DNA from: Marinobacterium rhizophilum DSM 18822
GTDB taxonomy: Bacteria > Pseudomonadota > Gammaproteobacteria > Pseudomonadales > Balneatricaceae
Length of the DNA: 64,000 nucleotides
NCBI RefSeq assembly: GCF_000378045.1
Contig: NZ_KB899096.1
Location: 1-64,000 of the forward strand
Reading direction: 5' to 3'
The translations under genes and the position numbers were made by a program. Positions 9,173-17,566 of this stretch are shown here, piece after piece; position 1 is the stretch's first letter; each line of letters begins with the position of its first letter. Under the pieces are notes generated by a model. It had not been told where the DNA came from. It saw nothing but the letters and a program-made list of their open reading frames with translations, and did not search any database.

Positions 9173-10131
9173 GTGAATATGCACTGGTTGGCGATATCGG
9201 CGGCACCAATGCGCGTTTTGCGCTGGTGAAGCCAGGCCGCGTCGAGCTGGAGCATATACGCACGCTGCCTTGTGCCGATTTCGAGAACCTGGATGGCGCC
9301 TTTAATGCCTATCTGGCCGAGACCGGTGTGGGCAGCGTGACGCGCGCCTGTCTGGCGTTTGCCTGCCCGGTGCAGGGCGAGCAGATTCGCATGACCAATA
9401 ATCACTGGGCGTTCAATCGCACCGCCATGCAGCAGACGCTGGGGCTTGATCAGTTCCGGCTGCTGAATGATTTCACCGCGATGGCGCTGGGCATGTTGCA
9501 TGTTCAGCCCCATGAGCTGATAGCCATCGGCGATGGTGAAAGCCTCGCGGGTAGTGCGCGGCTGGTGATTGGGCCCGGCACGGGGCTGGGTGTTTCGGCG
9601 CTGATTCCGGCCGGCAGCGAGTGGGTCCCGTTGGCCACAGAGGGGGGGCATGTCAGTTTCGCCCCCACGGATGAACTTGAGGTAGCTGTCTGGCGTAGCC
9701 TCAAGGATCAGTTCGGACGCGTTTCGGTGGAGCGTATTCTCTGTGGGCAGGGGCTGGTCAATCTGTACCGGGCCATCGCCCAGTACCGCTCGCTCCCCAT
9801 GCCCCTGTCACAGCCGGCCGAGGTCTTGGCCGCAGGCCTGGGCGGGGATACGCTGGCGCAGGAGGTGCTGGCGCGTTTTTGCCGGATTCTGGGTGAACAG
9901 GCCGGCGATGCCGTGCTCACGGTGGGCGGTCGGGGGGGCGTTTATCTTTGCGGCGGCATATTGCCTCGCATGGCTGATTTCCTGCGCTGCAGTGCCTTTC
10001 GAGAAGGTTTCGAAGCCAAGGGGCGCTTTGTCGACTACATGGGGAAAGTGCCGGTCTGGCTCTGCACCGCGGAGTACCCGGGATTGCTGGGCGCTGCGGC
10101 GGGGCTTGAGAACCCAATGGTTAACGGATAA
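9169..10131 (+). CDS. glk: Glucokinase
   Basis: 320-residue bacterial glucokinase, phosphorylating glucose with ATP. The N-terminal phosphate-binding motif [15 protein letters not shown] is intact, followed by LAFACPVQG, the central [19 protein letters not shown] and a C-terminal [11 protein letters not shown]. Its ATG overlaps the edd stop, indicating translational coupling. It feeds glucose 6-phosphate into the pathway shared with edd and the mutarotase downstream. Length is typical of the proteobacterial family. Confidence 0.95.
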   Translation: MSEYALVGDIGGTNARFALVKPGRVELEHIRTLPCADFENLDGAFNAYLAETGVGSVTRACLAFACPVQGEQIRMTNNHWAFNRTAMQQTLGLDQFRLLNDFTAMALGMLHVQPHELIAIGDGESLAGSARLVIGPGTGLGVSALIPAGSEWVPLATEGGHVSFAPTDELEVAVWRSLKDQFGRVSVERILCGQGLVNLYRAIAQYRSLPMPLSQPAEVLAAGLGGDTLAQEVLARFCRILGEQAGDAVLTVGGRGGVYLCGGILPRMADFLRCSAFREGFEAKGRFVDYMGKVPVWLCTAEYPGLLGAAAGLENPMVNG

Positions 10132-10139
10132 GGAATAGC

Positions 10140-11009
10140 ATGAACAAGGAACTCTGCACCCTGTTGGAGGAGATGCCGGTTGGTGTGCAGGAGGTCAGTA
10201 TGCAGGGCTTCCCGCTACTGCTGGTAAAGCAGCGCTGGGGGGAGCTGGCCATTGCCCGCCAGGGCGCCCAGGTGCTGCACTATCGCCCGGCAGGTGCCGC
10301 GCCGGTATTATGGCTCAGTGACTGCCTCAAGCCTGCGCCGGCACCGCTGCGCGGTGGTATCCCGGTGTGCTGGCCCTGGTTCGCCGCTCATCCGAGCGAC
10401 GCTTCACAGCCGTTCCATGGTGTGGCGAGAACTGCGCTCTGGGACATCAGCATTGCGCGGAACACAGACACATCCCTCAGCCTTGATGTTCGGCCCTGTG
10501 ACACCTTGCTTGAGGGGGTCGAGGTCTCGGTAGAGGTTAACGCCGATGCCTCGGCGCTGCAGGTGTTGCTGCACACGCATAATGGTACGGGCACCCCGCT
10601 CGAACTGACCGAGGCGCTGCACAGCTATCTCGCGGTGTCCGATGTGTCCGAGGTTACGCTCGAGGGCTTGCAGGGCTGCAGTTATCGGGACAAGCTGCGC
10701 CAGAACGCTGAATATCACCAGCACGGGATTCTGGCCATGACAGAATCAACTGACCGCATATACTTTCATGATTCCGTCACGCTGCTGAATGATACTGGTT
10801 TGAATCGATGTCTTGGCATCGCCAAGTCCGGCAGCGGCTCGACGGTGGTTTGGAACCCGGGGGCTGCGGCGAAGGACATAGTGGATATCGGGCTGGCGCA
10901 ACAGCCTGGTTTCGTCTGTGTCGAGGCGGCGAATACCTTCCTGAACAATGTTCAGCTGCAGCCCGGACAGCACCACAGCATGGGCACGACCTTATCGATC
11001 ATGGAGTAG
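10140..11009 (+). CDS. D-hexose-6-phosphate mutarotase
   Basis: 289-residue aldose-epimerase-fold protein of the glucose-6-phosphate 1-epimerase (YeaD-like) group, which equilibrates alpha and beta anomers of hexose 6-phosphates. The recognisable regions are APLRGGIPVCWPWF, the HGVART histidine segment, and ALHSYLAVSD with a conserved His. It follows glk after eight bases and precedes an aldo-keto reductase by three, so it is part of the edd-glk operon. It would supply the beta anomer to the next dehydrogenase. Confidence 0.9.
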   Translation: MNKELCTLLEEMPVGVQEVSMQGFPLLLVKQRWGELAIARQGAQVLHYRPAGAAPVLWLSDCLKPAPAPLRGGIPVCWPWFAAHPSDASQPFHGVARTALWDISIARNTDTSLSLDVRPCDTLLEGVEVSVEVNADASALQVLLHTHNGTGTPLELTEALHSYLAVSDVSEVTLEGLQGCSYRDKLRQNAEYHQHGILAMTESTDRIYFHDSVTLLNDTGLNRCLGIAKSGSGSTVVWNPGAAAKDIVDIGLAQQPGFVCVEAANTFLNNVQLQPGQHHSMGTTLSIME

Positions 11010-11012
11010 GAC

Positions 11013-11891
11013 ATGGCAGAGCAGAACAGCGCTGTTGCAGCGCCCCTGGTGCTGGGCATGATGCGCCTGGCCGAACAGAAGCATTTGCACGCGCCGGCGC
11101 AGCTGGCGGACTGGATCGAGCGGCGTATTCAGCAGGGGCTGAACTGGTTTGATCATGCCGACATCTACGGCGACGGCCGGTGTGAATCCCTTTTTGGTGC
11201 GGCTCTGGCACAACGCCCCGAGTTGAAGTCGCAGCTGCACCTGATAAGCAAGGCCGATATCGTCAAGGTCGCCCGCGACAGTTCGCCCTGGAATGTGACC
11301 TATTACGACAGCTCCCCCGATTATCTGGAGGTCTCGGTTAATGGAAGCCTTGAGCGTTTGGGGGTCGAGCGGCTCGACATGTTCCTGCTGCATCGCCCGG
11401 ATCCGCTGCTGGACGCAGAACCTGTCGCCCGTATGCTGGAGCGACTGATACAAAGCGGCAAGGTCGCGCAGATTGGCGTATCCAATTTTACTCCCGAGCA
11501 ATGGCGCCTGTTGCAACAGGCGCTGGGCAGTCGTTTGAGCTGCAACCAGATCGAGCTCTCGTTGCGCGTGACTACACCGCTGTTTGATGGTACCAGCGAG
11601 GCCATGCAACGCGACGGCCTGCAAATGCTCGCCTGGTCACCGCTGGCGGGTGGGCGGCTGGAAGAAGAGGGCCTTGGCGTTATGCTGCAGGAAATGCAAG
11701 ATCAGACCGGTTGTGGGCCTGTCGGGCTGGCAATGGCCTGGCTGCGCCGTATTCCGGGAACGCCAGTGCCGGTACTGGGCAGTTTCAATGAAGCGCGCAT
11801 CGCTGATGCGCTGGCCGGTTGTCAGTTCGACATGCGCCGCAGTGACTGGTTCGCGTTGCTTGAAATGGCCCGCGGACAACGGGTGCCCTGA
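11013..11891 (+). CDS. Aldo/keto reductase (YdhF-like)
   Basis: 292-residue NADP-dependent oxidoreductase of the aldo-keto reductase family. Conserved elements include NWFDHADIYGDG with the catalytic Asp and Tyr, LLHRPDPLLD with the catalytic-site His, IGVSNFTPEQW, and a C-terminal VLGSFNEARI cofactor region. It most resembles the YdhF branch. It ends the edd-glk operon. The substrate is unknown, possibly a sugar-derived carbonyl, but that is only inferred from position. Confidence 0.9.
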   Translation: MAEQNSAVAAPLVLGMMRLAEQKHLHAPAQLADWIERRIQQGLNWFDHADIYGDGRCESLFGAALAQRPELKSQLHLISKADIVKVARDSSPWNVTYYDSSPDYLEVSVNGSLERLGVERLDMFLLHRPDPLLDAEPVARMLERLIQSGKVAQIGVSNFTPEQWRLLQQALGSRLSCNQIELSLRVTTPLFDGTSEAMQRDGLQMLAWSPLAGGRLEEEGLGVMLQEMQDQTGCGPVGLAMAWLRRIPGTPVPVLGSFNEARIADALAGCQFDMRRSDWFALLEMARGQRVP

Positions 11892-11975
11892 TCTCTGCGA
11901 CCTGATGTTTGTGACCCGCTTGCACTTGAGTCTTCCACGCAAGAACGTGCGCTGAGCCCTGTTTGCCTGGCGCAG

Positions 11976-12662
11976 TTACGGCTGCGAAGAAAACCAGATA
12001 TCCCCGTACCAGGCCTGGACCGAGCGACCAGTGTTATCGGTATCGGTCATCAGTGCGACAGCGCTGACCCGGCCGGGTTCTTCAGCGAACAGTCGCCTGT
12101 AATCAGCGCGCACGTCACGTACTTCCTTTTGCCACTGGCCCAGATGCTCGGCACCGGATTGAACCGCAATCATGCGGGCATTGGCGGTGTAGGCGTTGGG
12201 CCATTCGGTCCCCACCGCCTGGTTGCCTGACCACACGTAGTTAATGGCACGGGTGTTCCAGAACAGCAGACCGCCGGAAAATACCACGTAGATTCGAGCA
12301 GCATAATCATCGCCATCCTTGCTGCGCTCATCTGCGTTCCCCAGCAGACTGTCGACTTTCCAGGACCAGTGCAACCAGGGTGTGCGGGCAAGGTCTGGGC
12401 TTATCCTGCGAAACAGCCCGGATGCACTGGCCTGGCTGTTGGCCCTGAGCACGCTGCCATGAGCGGGATCTGCTTCCAGCCGGTAGCGAGTATGGCCCAC
12501 AAAGGATTCGGTTTCCCAGGCGTCGAGCGATCCGCGGGAAAAAAGCCCCACGTCCAGACGCTCAGCGCAGGCCACGCCCGCGACCAGAGCAAGCAGAATG
12601 CCAGCGACCCGTATCAGTGGTCGCGGAGGGATGGAACAACGGTGCAGGGGTAACGCGGTCAT
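11976..12662 (-). CDS. DUF3047 protein
   Basis: 228-residue exported protein with an N-terminal hydrophobic signal segment (about residues 13-33, ending LALVAGVACA) and a DUF3047 domain containing LHWSWKVD and YAARIYVVFSGGLLFWNTRAINYVWS. Function of the family is unknown. The start overlaps the stop of the upstream lipoprotein gene by four bases, so the two are translated together. The 84 bases before the convergent aldo/keto reductase gene hold nothing recognisable. Confidence 0.85.
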   Translation of the reverse strand: MTALPLHRCSIPPRPLIRVAGILLALVAGVACAERLDVGLFSRGSLDAWETESFVGHTRYRLEADPAHGSVLRANSQASASGLFRRISPDLARTPWLHWSWKVDSLLGNADERSKDGDDYAARIYVVFSGGLLFWNTRAINYVWSGNQAVGTEWPNAYTANARMIAVQSGAEHLGQWQKEVRDVRADYRRLFAEEPGRVSAVALMTDTDNTGRSVQAWYGDIWFSSQP

Positions 12663-14197
12663 GGGCCGGGGACTCGCTCAAACAGTGCGGTTATCAGGTC
12701 GGGGTCATCGAAATGCCGGCGCCCGACAAAGGCCACCGCATGACGGCCCCATTGGCGCATGGCGCCGGGGGAACGGATCCCCATCGGCCAGAGAATAAAG
12801 CGCTCTGTCCGTTCGCTGCCGGCCACCAGGCCATGGCGGCCGAAAAAGCTATGGTGGCCCTGCTCGGCGGGCAGTGCAAGCAGGCTGTCATAGTCCTGTA
12901 CGACGAGCGGAAGGCCGTGACCGGTGTCCTGCAATGAATAGACCCGCTGGATGAAATGCCGGCGGTGTTCAAGGCGCACCACCAGAGGCCATGGCGGCGC
13001 ATATTGGGGAACCAGTGGCGGCTCTGCGTCAGACTGCAGCAGGTCGGCGCGCAGTTGTAACGATGCAGTGGGAAAAAAGGTATGGTAGCAGCCACAGTTG
13101 TGAATGCTGTCGTAGAGCAGGGGCTGCAGGTCAGGGCCCAGGGTGACGCGCCAGGTCAAACCATCGAAACGCCCGGCATAGATATCGTTGCCGGGGCGCG
13201 CCTTGAACCAGATGACATAATTCAGTTGCAACAAGACCTTGCCGCCAAAACGGCTGTACGACAACTGCTGATACTGGGTTGCCGTGGTGGTATCAAAAGC
13301 AGGACCCTGCTTCCAGACCGGTGTGCCGATAACATCGTTATCGTCCCGTACATCCACTTCCCAGACCGGTGCATGCCGGGCAAACAGCTGTGCCACGCCG
13401 GCAGTCGTGAGCCTGGGAATGCCCAGGGCATCCACAGGTACTTCAATTACAGAGTTAAGCGACGGTGTGTCCTGCACCGTGCGCCATCGCGTGAGTTGTC
13501 CGACAACGGTCAGCTGGCTCAGGGGCTGATTGAAAGTGTTTATGGCTTCCTCGTGCCAGGCCCTGATACGGGAGAGCACGACGGGAGCCGTTAGCGGATA
13601 AAGTCCGGCAACACGCCAGGCGCTCTGGTAATCATCGGGAACCGAGGCGTTATGACGCAACTGCCGCAGCTGCCGGGGTTGCTTCAGCAGCGCGGTTACC
13701 AACCGGGTACGACACTCATCCAGCCGGGTCGCTAAGCCAGGCTCAAGCGCAGACCCTGTCTTGGCGAGATGGGTCGCCAGGTTGGCGAGTTCAGGCTGGC
13801 GGGCCCTTGCATCAAGCGCAGCCAGGTGTCTTGTCCAGGTTGTGATCTGACCGGTGGTGTCCACCTCCGGGGCAAAGGACGCCAGAAAGCGGTTCACTCG
13901 CAGATAAGGGAAGCCGGCGATGCGGGCCAGCCCCTGATGACGCACACCGGCCTGATCGATGTCGTTGTCTGCAGCTTCGAACAGCGTCAGGCACTGTGCC
14001 AGGGGCCCAGCTTGCGGGCCGGGTCCGGTTGGAGCACCAACCGGGGCCAGCGAGCAGCCACTGAGCATCGCAACGGCCAGCAGCGCCAGCAACAATCCCG
14101 GCAGTGCCCGGCGTTGTTTCGGCCCGGGATCACACATGCACGCATTGCAGCGTCCTGCTGTTTTAATCGACTTCGCAGCATGGATATTGGGTTTCAC
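12659..14197 (-). CDS. Large uncharacterised lipoprotein
   Basis: 512-residue predicted lipoprotein, not assigned to a family. A hydrophobic segment (LPGLLLALLAVAML) ends in the lipobox LSGC at about residues 45-48, and the rest is soluble and periplasmic. The frame opens with GTG at 14197. An internal ATG at 14137 would give a more usual 28-residue lipoprotein signal, so the true start is uncertain. It forms a two-gene operon with the DUF3047 gene by a four-base overlap. No enzymatic motif was seen. Confidence 0.8.
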   Translation of the reverse strand: MKPNIHAAKSIKTAGRCNACMCDPGPKQRRALPGLLLALLAVAMLSGCSLAPVGAPTGPGPQAGPLAQCLTLFEAADNDIDQAGVRHQGLARIAGFPYLRVNRFLASFAPEVDTTGQITTWTRHLAALDARARQPELANLATHLAKTGSALEPGLATRLDECRTRLVTALLKQPRQLRQLRHNASVPDDYQSAWRVAGLYPLTAPVVLSRIRAWHEEAINTFNQPLSQLTVVGQLTRWRTVQDTPSLNSVIEVPVDALGIPRLTTAGVAQLFARHAPVWEVDVRDDNDVIGTPVWKQGPAFDTTTATQYQQLSYSRFGGKVLLQLNYVIWFKARPGNDIYAGRFDGLTWRVTLGPDLQPLLYDSIHNCGCYHTFFPTASLQLRADLLQSDAEPPLVPQYAPPWPLVVRLEHRRHFIQRVYSLQDTGHGLPLVVQDYDSLLALPAEQGHHSFFGRHGLVAGSERTERFILWPMGIRSPGAMRQWGRHAVAFVGRRHFDDPDLITALFERVPGP

Positions 14198-14437
14198 GAC
14201 CTATCGCCTGGTTAGTCAGCTGAGTTAATTTTAGCGCTATTGCGCAGGAAGCGTCCGGGCCCGCAGGGCGCTTCCAGGCAGGTGAGCGGGCAGCGTTCTG
14301 GCGGCGGATTAAATGGACTGGTGGTAAGCGGCATCAGCAGCTATTGTATGTGGGCGAAAATCGGCGCATATGAGACACAGATAGCTGATCTGTACCTGAG
14401 TTCGAAAACAATAATATCGCAGCCAGGCAGGACCAAC

Positions 14438-14839
14438 ATGAACCGACAGAGTTATATCAATCTGCCCGTGAAACAGCTGGATCGGGCAATCGACTTCTTC
14501 TCCCATCTGGGGTTTACCTTCAATCCCCAGTTCAGCGATGCCTCTGCGACCTGCATGGTGGTCTCGTCACAAATGAGCGTCATGTTGCTCACTGAAGAGC
14601 GTTTTCAGGCCTTTTCCCCTAAAAATATCTGCGACAGTTCTACCTTTTCCGAGGTGCTGATCTGTCTCACCTGCGAGAGTCGCGAAGAAGTGGATGCGCT
14701 GGTAACCCGCGCGCTCAGTGGTGGGGGCAGTACCTACAACGAGCCACAGGATCATGGCTTCATGTATGGCCATGGATTCCAGGACCTGGATGGACACATC
14801 TGGGAACTGATCTATATGGCCCAGGAACAGGTCGGGTAG
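14438..14839 (+). CDS. VOC/glyoxalase-fold protein
   Basis: 133-residue vicinal-oxygen-chelate fold protein. It has the two betaalpha modules typical of glyoxalase/bleomycin-resistance proteins: SYINLPVKQLDRAIDFFSHL at the start, and a second module ending FQDLDGHIWELIYM that supplies the metal-binding Glu. Substrate unknown. The start at 14438 is supported by CAGGA seven bases upstream and by the family's N-terminus; longer frames upstream are not convincing. A strong hairpin follows at 14845-14870. Confidence 0.85.
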   Translation: MNRQSYINLPVKQLDRAIDFFSHLGFTFNPQFSDASATCMVVSSQMSVMLLTEERFQAFSPKNICDSSTFSEVLICLTCESREEVDALVTRALSGGGSTYNEPQDHGFMYGHGFQDLDGHIWELIYMAQEQVG

Positions 14840-14844
14840 CGGGC

Positions 14845-14874
14845 GCCCCCGGTCTTCTGTGACCGGGGGCTTGT
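14845..14874 (+). terminator. Terminator after the VOC gene
   Basis: Ten-bp GC-rich perfect stem GCCCCCGGTC/GACCGGGGGC (14845-14854/14861-14870) with a 6-base loop, followed by TTGTC. It sits six bases after the VOC stop codon, before a convergent YHS-domain gene. Confidence 0.7.
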
Positions 14875-14958
14875 CAATGGAACAGACAGTGGCGCCCTGC
14901 AGGGGGGTACTGAATTATGGGCGTCCTGGGCAGGTTCATCGGCCAGGAATTTCGGCGG

Positions 14959-15420
14959 TTAACGTATTTTGAGGCTCTCCCAGGCTCGATCCGCCTGAGC
15001 CCTGTAATGTTGCCAGTCTCCATTCAACCAGCGCTGACGGCCGCGCTCGGCGTAAAACAAGTGCAACTGGTCACCAAAGAACTCCCAGACAGAGCCATCG
15101 GTGGGAATAAGGCCTTCGTCCAGGCTCAGGGCATTTGAGCAGAAACCGTTATATTCAGGCCGATAGCGTTCCGGGTCTGCCGCAAAACGGTTGGCGGACG
15201 CCAGTGAAGCGAAACGCCAGGTCGCGCCGTTCCAGTGCACCTCAAAGTGATTGTCACCCTGAATCTGCTGATGGCTCTGCCGGTTACTGGTGGAGTGGTA
15301 GGCCACCGTATCGTGACCGCCAATGGCCACCGAGTCCGAGGTGCGGACACTGACCGCCTCGTTCGCTCCGGCGCTGGCAGTGGCAAGCAGTAGTGCAATT
15401 GTCACGATAAAATGGCGCAT
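14959..15420 (-). CDS. Exported YHS-domain protein
   Basis: 153-residue periplasmic protein with a clear signal peptide (MRHFIVTIALLLATASAGANE, cleavage near residue 19). The YHS-like domain includes GGHDTVAYHS, WRFASLASANRFAADPERY and YNGFCSNALS. YHS domains often bind copper or occur in metal-handling proteins, but the metal here is not shown. It stands alone between convergent and co-oriented genes. Confidence 0.85.
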   Translation of the reverse strand: MRHFIVTIALLLATASAGANEAVSVRTSDSVAIGGHDTVAYHSTSNRQSHQQIQGDNHFEVHWNGATWRFASLASANRFAADPERYRPEYNGFCSNALSLDEGLIPTDGSVWEFFGDQLHLFYAERGRQRWLNGDWQHYRAQADRAWESLKIR

Positions 15421-15518
15421 GGTTAATGGCTCCAGCTGTGCTTCGTCACCCGATGCAAAGGTTTATGCCGGCGCTTCGCTGGCAGGCACGCTTGGAGTGC
15501 CACCTGTAGCAGTACCGC

Positions 15519-16772
15519 TTAATTCTCTTCATGCCGTCCCCGCATATCCAGGTAGTCCCGCTTAACGAGACTGGGGAACCAGTATGCCCATATCGCCACT
15601 ATACCGAGCGTACCGACACCGCCGATGATAATCGCCGGCACGGCGCCGACGAAAGCGGCAAGCACGCCGGATTCGAACTCACCCAACTGATTCGACGTGC
15701 TGATAAAGATGGAATTGACCGCGCTGACGCGGCCGCGCATCTCATCCGGCGTTTCAAGCTGAACCAGCGTAGAGCGGATGATCACACTGACCATATCCGC
15801 CGCCCCCATGACCAGCAATGCCATGATCGACAGCCACAGTGTTTCGGACAGGCCGAAAACAATGGTCATGGCGCCAAATACCGCGACAGCCACAAACATT
15901 TTCAGGCCGACGGTGCGTTTCACCGGGCGCCAGGCCAGATAGATGGACATGACCACTGCACCGACAGCCGGGGCGCTTCGCAGTAACCCCAGGCCCCAGG
16001 GGCCGGTTTCCAGGATGTCGCGCGCCACAATCGGAAGCAGCGCCGTGACGCTGCCCAGCAGCACCGCAAACATATCCAGCGAAATCGAACCGAACACCAC
16101 CGGATTTTTCCAGGTGAAGCGCAGGCCGCCGAACAGAGAATCCAGGGTTGCCGCGCGTTTTTCGCGCCGCTCGTAGCGATACCGCAGGTTGGCCAGAATG
16201 ATTGCCGAGATCAGGCAGAAGACGGTACTTGTGCCATAGAGGGCACCTGCACCAAAAATATAGATGATGCCACCCAGTGCCGGTCCGATAATGGTTGTCG
16301 CCTCGCGGCCCGATGCGGTCCAGGTAAGGGCTGGCGCGAGCAGGTCGGCGCTGACAATATTCGGCACCATCGCCTGGGTTGCAGGCGCCTCGAACGCTCT
16401 GGCCGTTCCCAGCGCGACACAACAGCCATAGATGATCGCCGGCGTGATAATGCCCATCACGCTGGTCACGGCCAGCACGGCAATGGTCATGGTCATCGCT
16501 AAGCGGCACAGGATCATGATCCTGTGCCGGTCGTGGTTGTCGGCGATGTGTCCGGCGTGGAGTGTCAGAACCAGTTGCGGCAGATAGCGTGCAAGTCCAA
16601 CCAGACCCAGGCTCAAGGCGCTGTCGGTCAGGTTGTAGATTTGCCAGCCAAGCCCTACCAGCAGCATCTGAAAGGCAAAGGATGAGGCCATCTGCCCGAT
16701 CCAGAAACGCATGAAACTGCGGTGTTTGAACAGTGAATCCGGTGCCATCTGCGTGTGCATCCCTGTAGTCAT
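15519..16772 (-). CDS. MFS exporter of the EntS-like (MFS_3) group
   Basis: About 417 residues, twelve predicted membrane helices, opening with SLFKHRSFMRFWIGQMASSFAFQ and the loop motif GHIADNHDRHRI between helices 2 and 3. It resembles EntS-like exporters of small molecules, but no siderophore genes are nearby, so the substrate is unknown. The frame is open to 16850. The start is uncertain, and ATGs at 16772, 16760 and 16748 are all possible. The 16851-17144 region upstream holds nothing recognisable beyond promoters. Confidence 0.85.
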   Translation of the reverse strand: MTTGMHTQMAPDSLFKHRSFMRFWIGQMASSFAFQMLLVGLGWQIYNLTDSALSLGLVGLARYLPQLVLTLHAGHIADNHDRHRIMILCRLAMTMTIAVLAVTSVMGIITPAIIYGCCVALGTARAFEAPATQAMVPNIVSADLLAPALTWTASGREATTIIGPALGGIIYIFGAGALYGTSTVFCLISAIILANLRYRYERREKRAATLDSLFGGLRFTWKNPVVFGSISLDMFAVLLGSVTALLPIVARDILETGPWGLGLLRSAPAVGAVVMSIYLAWRPVKRTVGLKMFVAVAVFGAMTIVFGLSETLWLSIMALLVMGAADMVSVIIRSTLVQLETPDEMRGRVSAVNSIFISTSNQLGEFESGVLAAFVGAVPAIIIGGVGTLGIVAIWAYWFPSLVKRDYLDMRGRHEEN

Positions 16773-17144
16773 CACCCGGCCGATAGAATGGATACAGCTA
16801 CGCCGTGTGCAGCCATCATTGAGGCGTCGATAATCCTGTGATTGCTGCACAGCAGCTTGAGCTGAACGCGTTCAGACGGACCGGGTACCGGCCATGTACC
16901 GGGGCGTTGGAGCGCCATTTGGTGAATGTGATCAGGCGCATATTATGCTGCAATAGCACAGGAATAAGTACAGCTGCGCGCTGAGATGGCTTCATATCCC
17001 CGCAACATCAACAGCGTCATGAAGACAAGTATTTGATCGAGCGCAACATAAGTATGGCTCGAATGAGTACACTGAAGATGAACCCGAAGGGTTCATGATG
17101 AAGCAGATGTCGTATCAAACAAACAAAAGAAGGCGATCTATATC

Positions 17145-17408
17145 ATGTTGACCTATCAAGAATGCCTCGACCTGTGTGGCTTGTCTGAGGAAGAAATTGA
17201 AGCCATCGCAGAACATGAGCATCTGGAACCGATCATTGCGATGGCATTGGGGCAGTACCTGGTCACACACCAGGACGAACAACGCATCAAGCGAATCATC
17301 CTGGATGACATCAAGCGTGCAAAGATCAAGGGCGATCAGCAGCATGTTGATGCTTTAAACAAGGTTCTGCAGCATTTCCTCGCGACTCACCCGGAACGTG
17401 AAGGTTAA
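17145..17408 (+). CDS. Small conserved hypothetical protein
   Basis: 87-residue acidic, mostly helical soluble protein with no recognised domain. It reads as a real gene because of its codon use and its length between two larger genes. It lies convergent to the Aas-fusion gene, separated by 158 bases in which no clear terminator was found. Function unknown. Confidence 0.6.
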   Translation: MLTYQECLDLCGLSEEEIEAIAEHEHLEPIIAMALGQYLVTHQDEQRIKRIILDDIKRAKIKGDQQHVDALNKVLQHFLATHPEREG

Positions 17409-17566
17409 GAGAGTGGGCTGTCTGTGCGGGTTCTGGCTGGAGAGCACATGAGGGCAGAATGCCAGTGGCAGGTAACCGCACAGGCCCACCGTTCACGGGT
17501 GCAGAATAGAATCCGGGGCCGCGCCTTGTTGCGCTGCCTGCCCGCAAGTGCAGACCTCGTTCAGCG

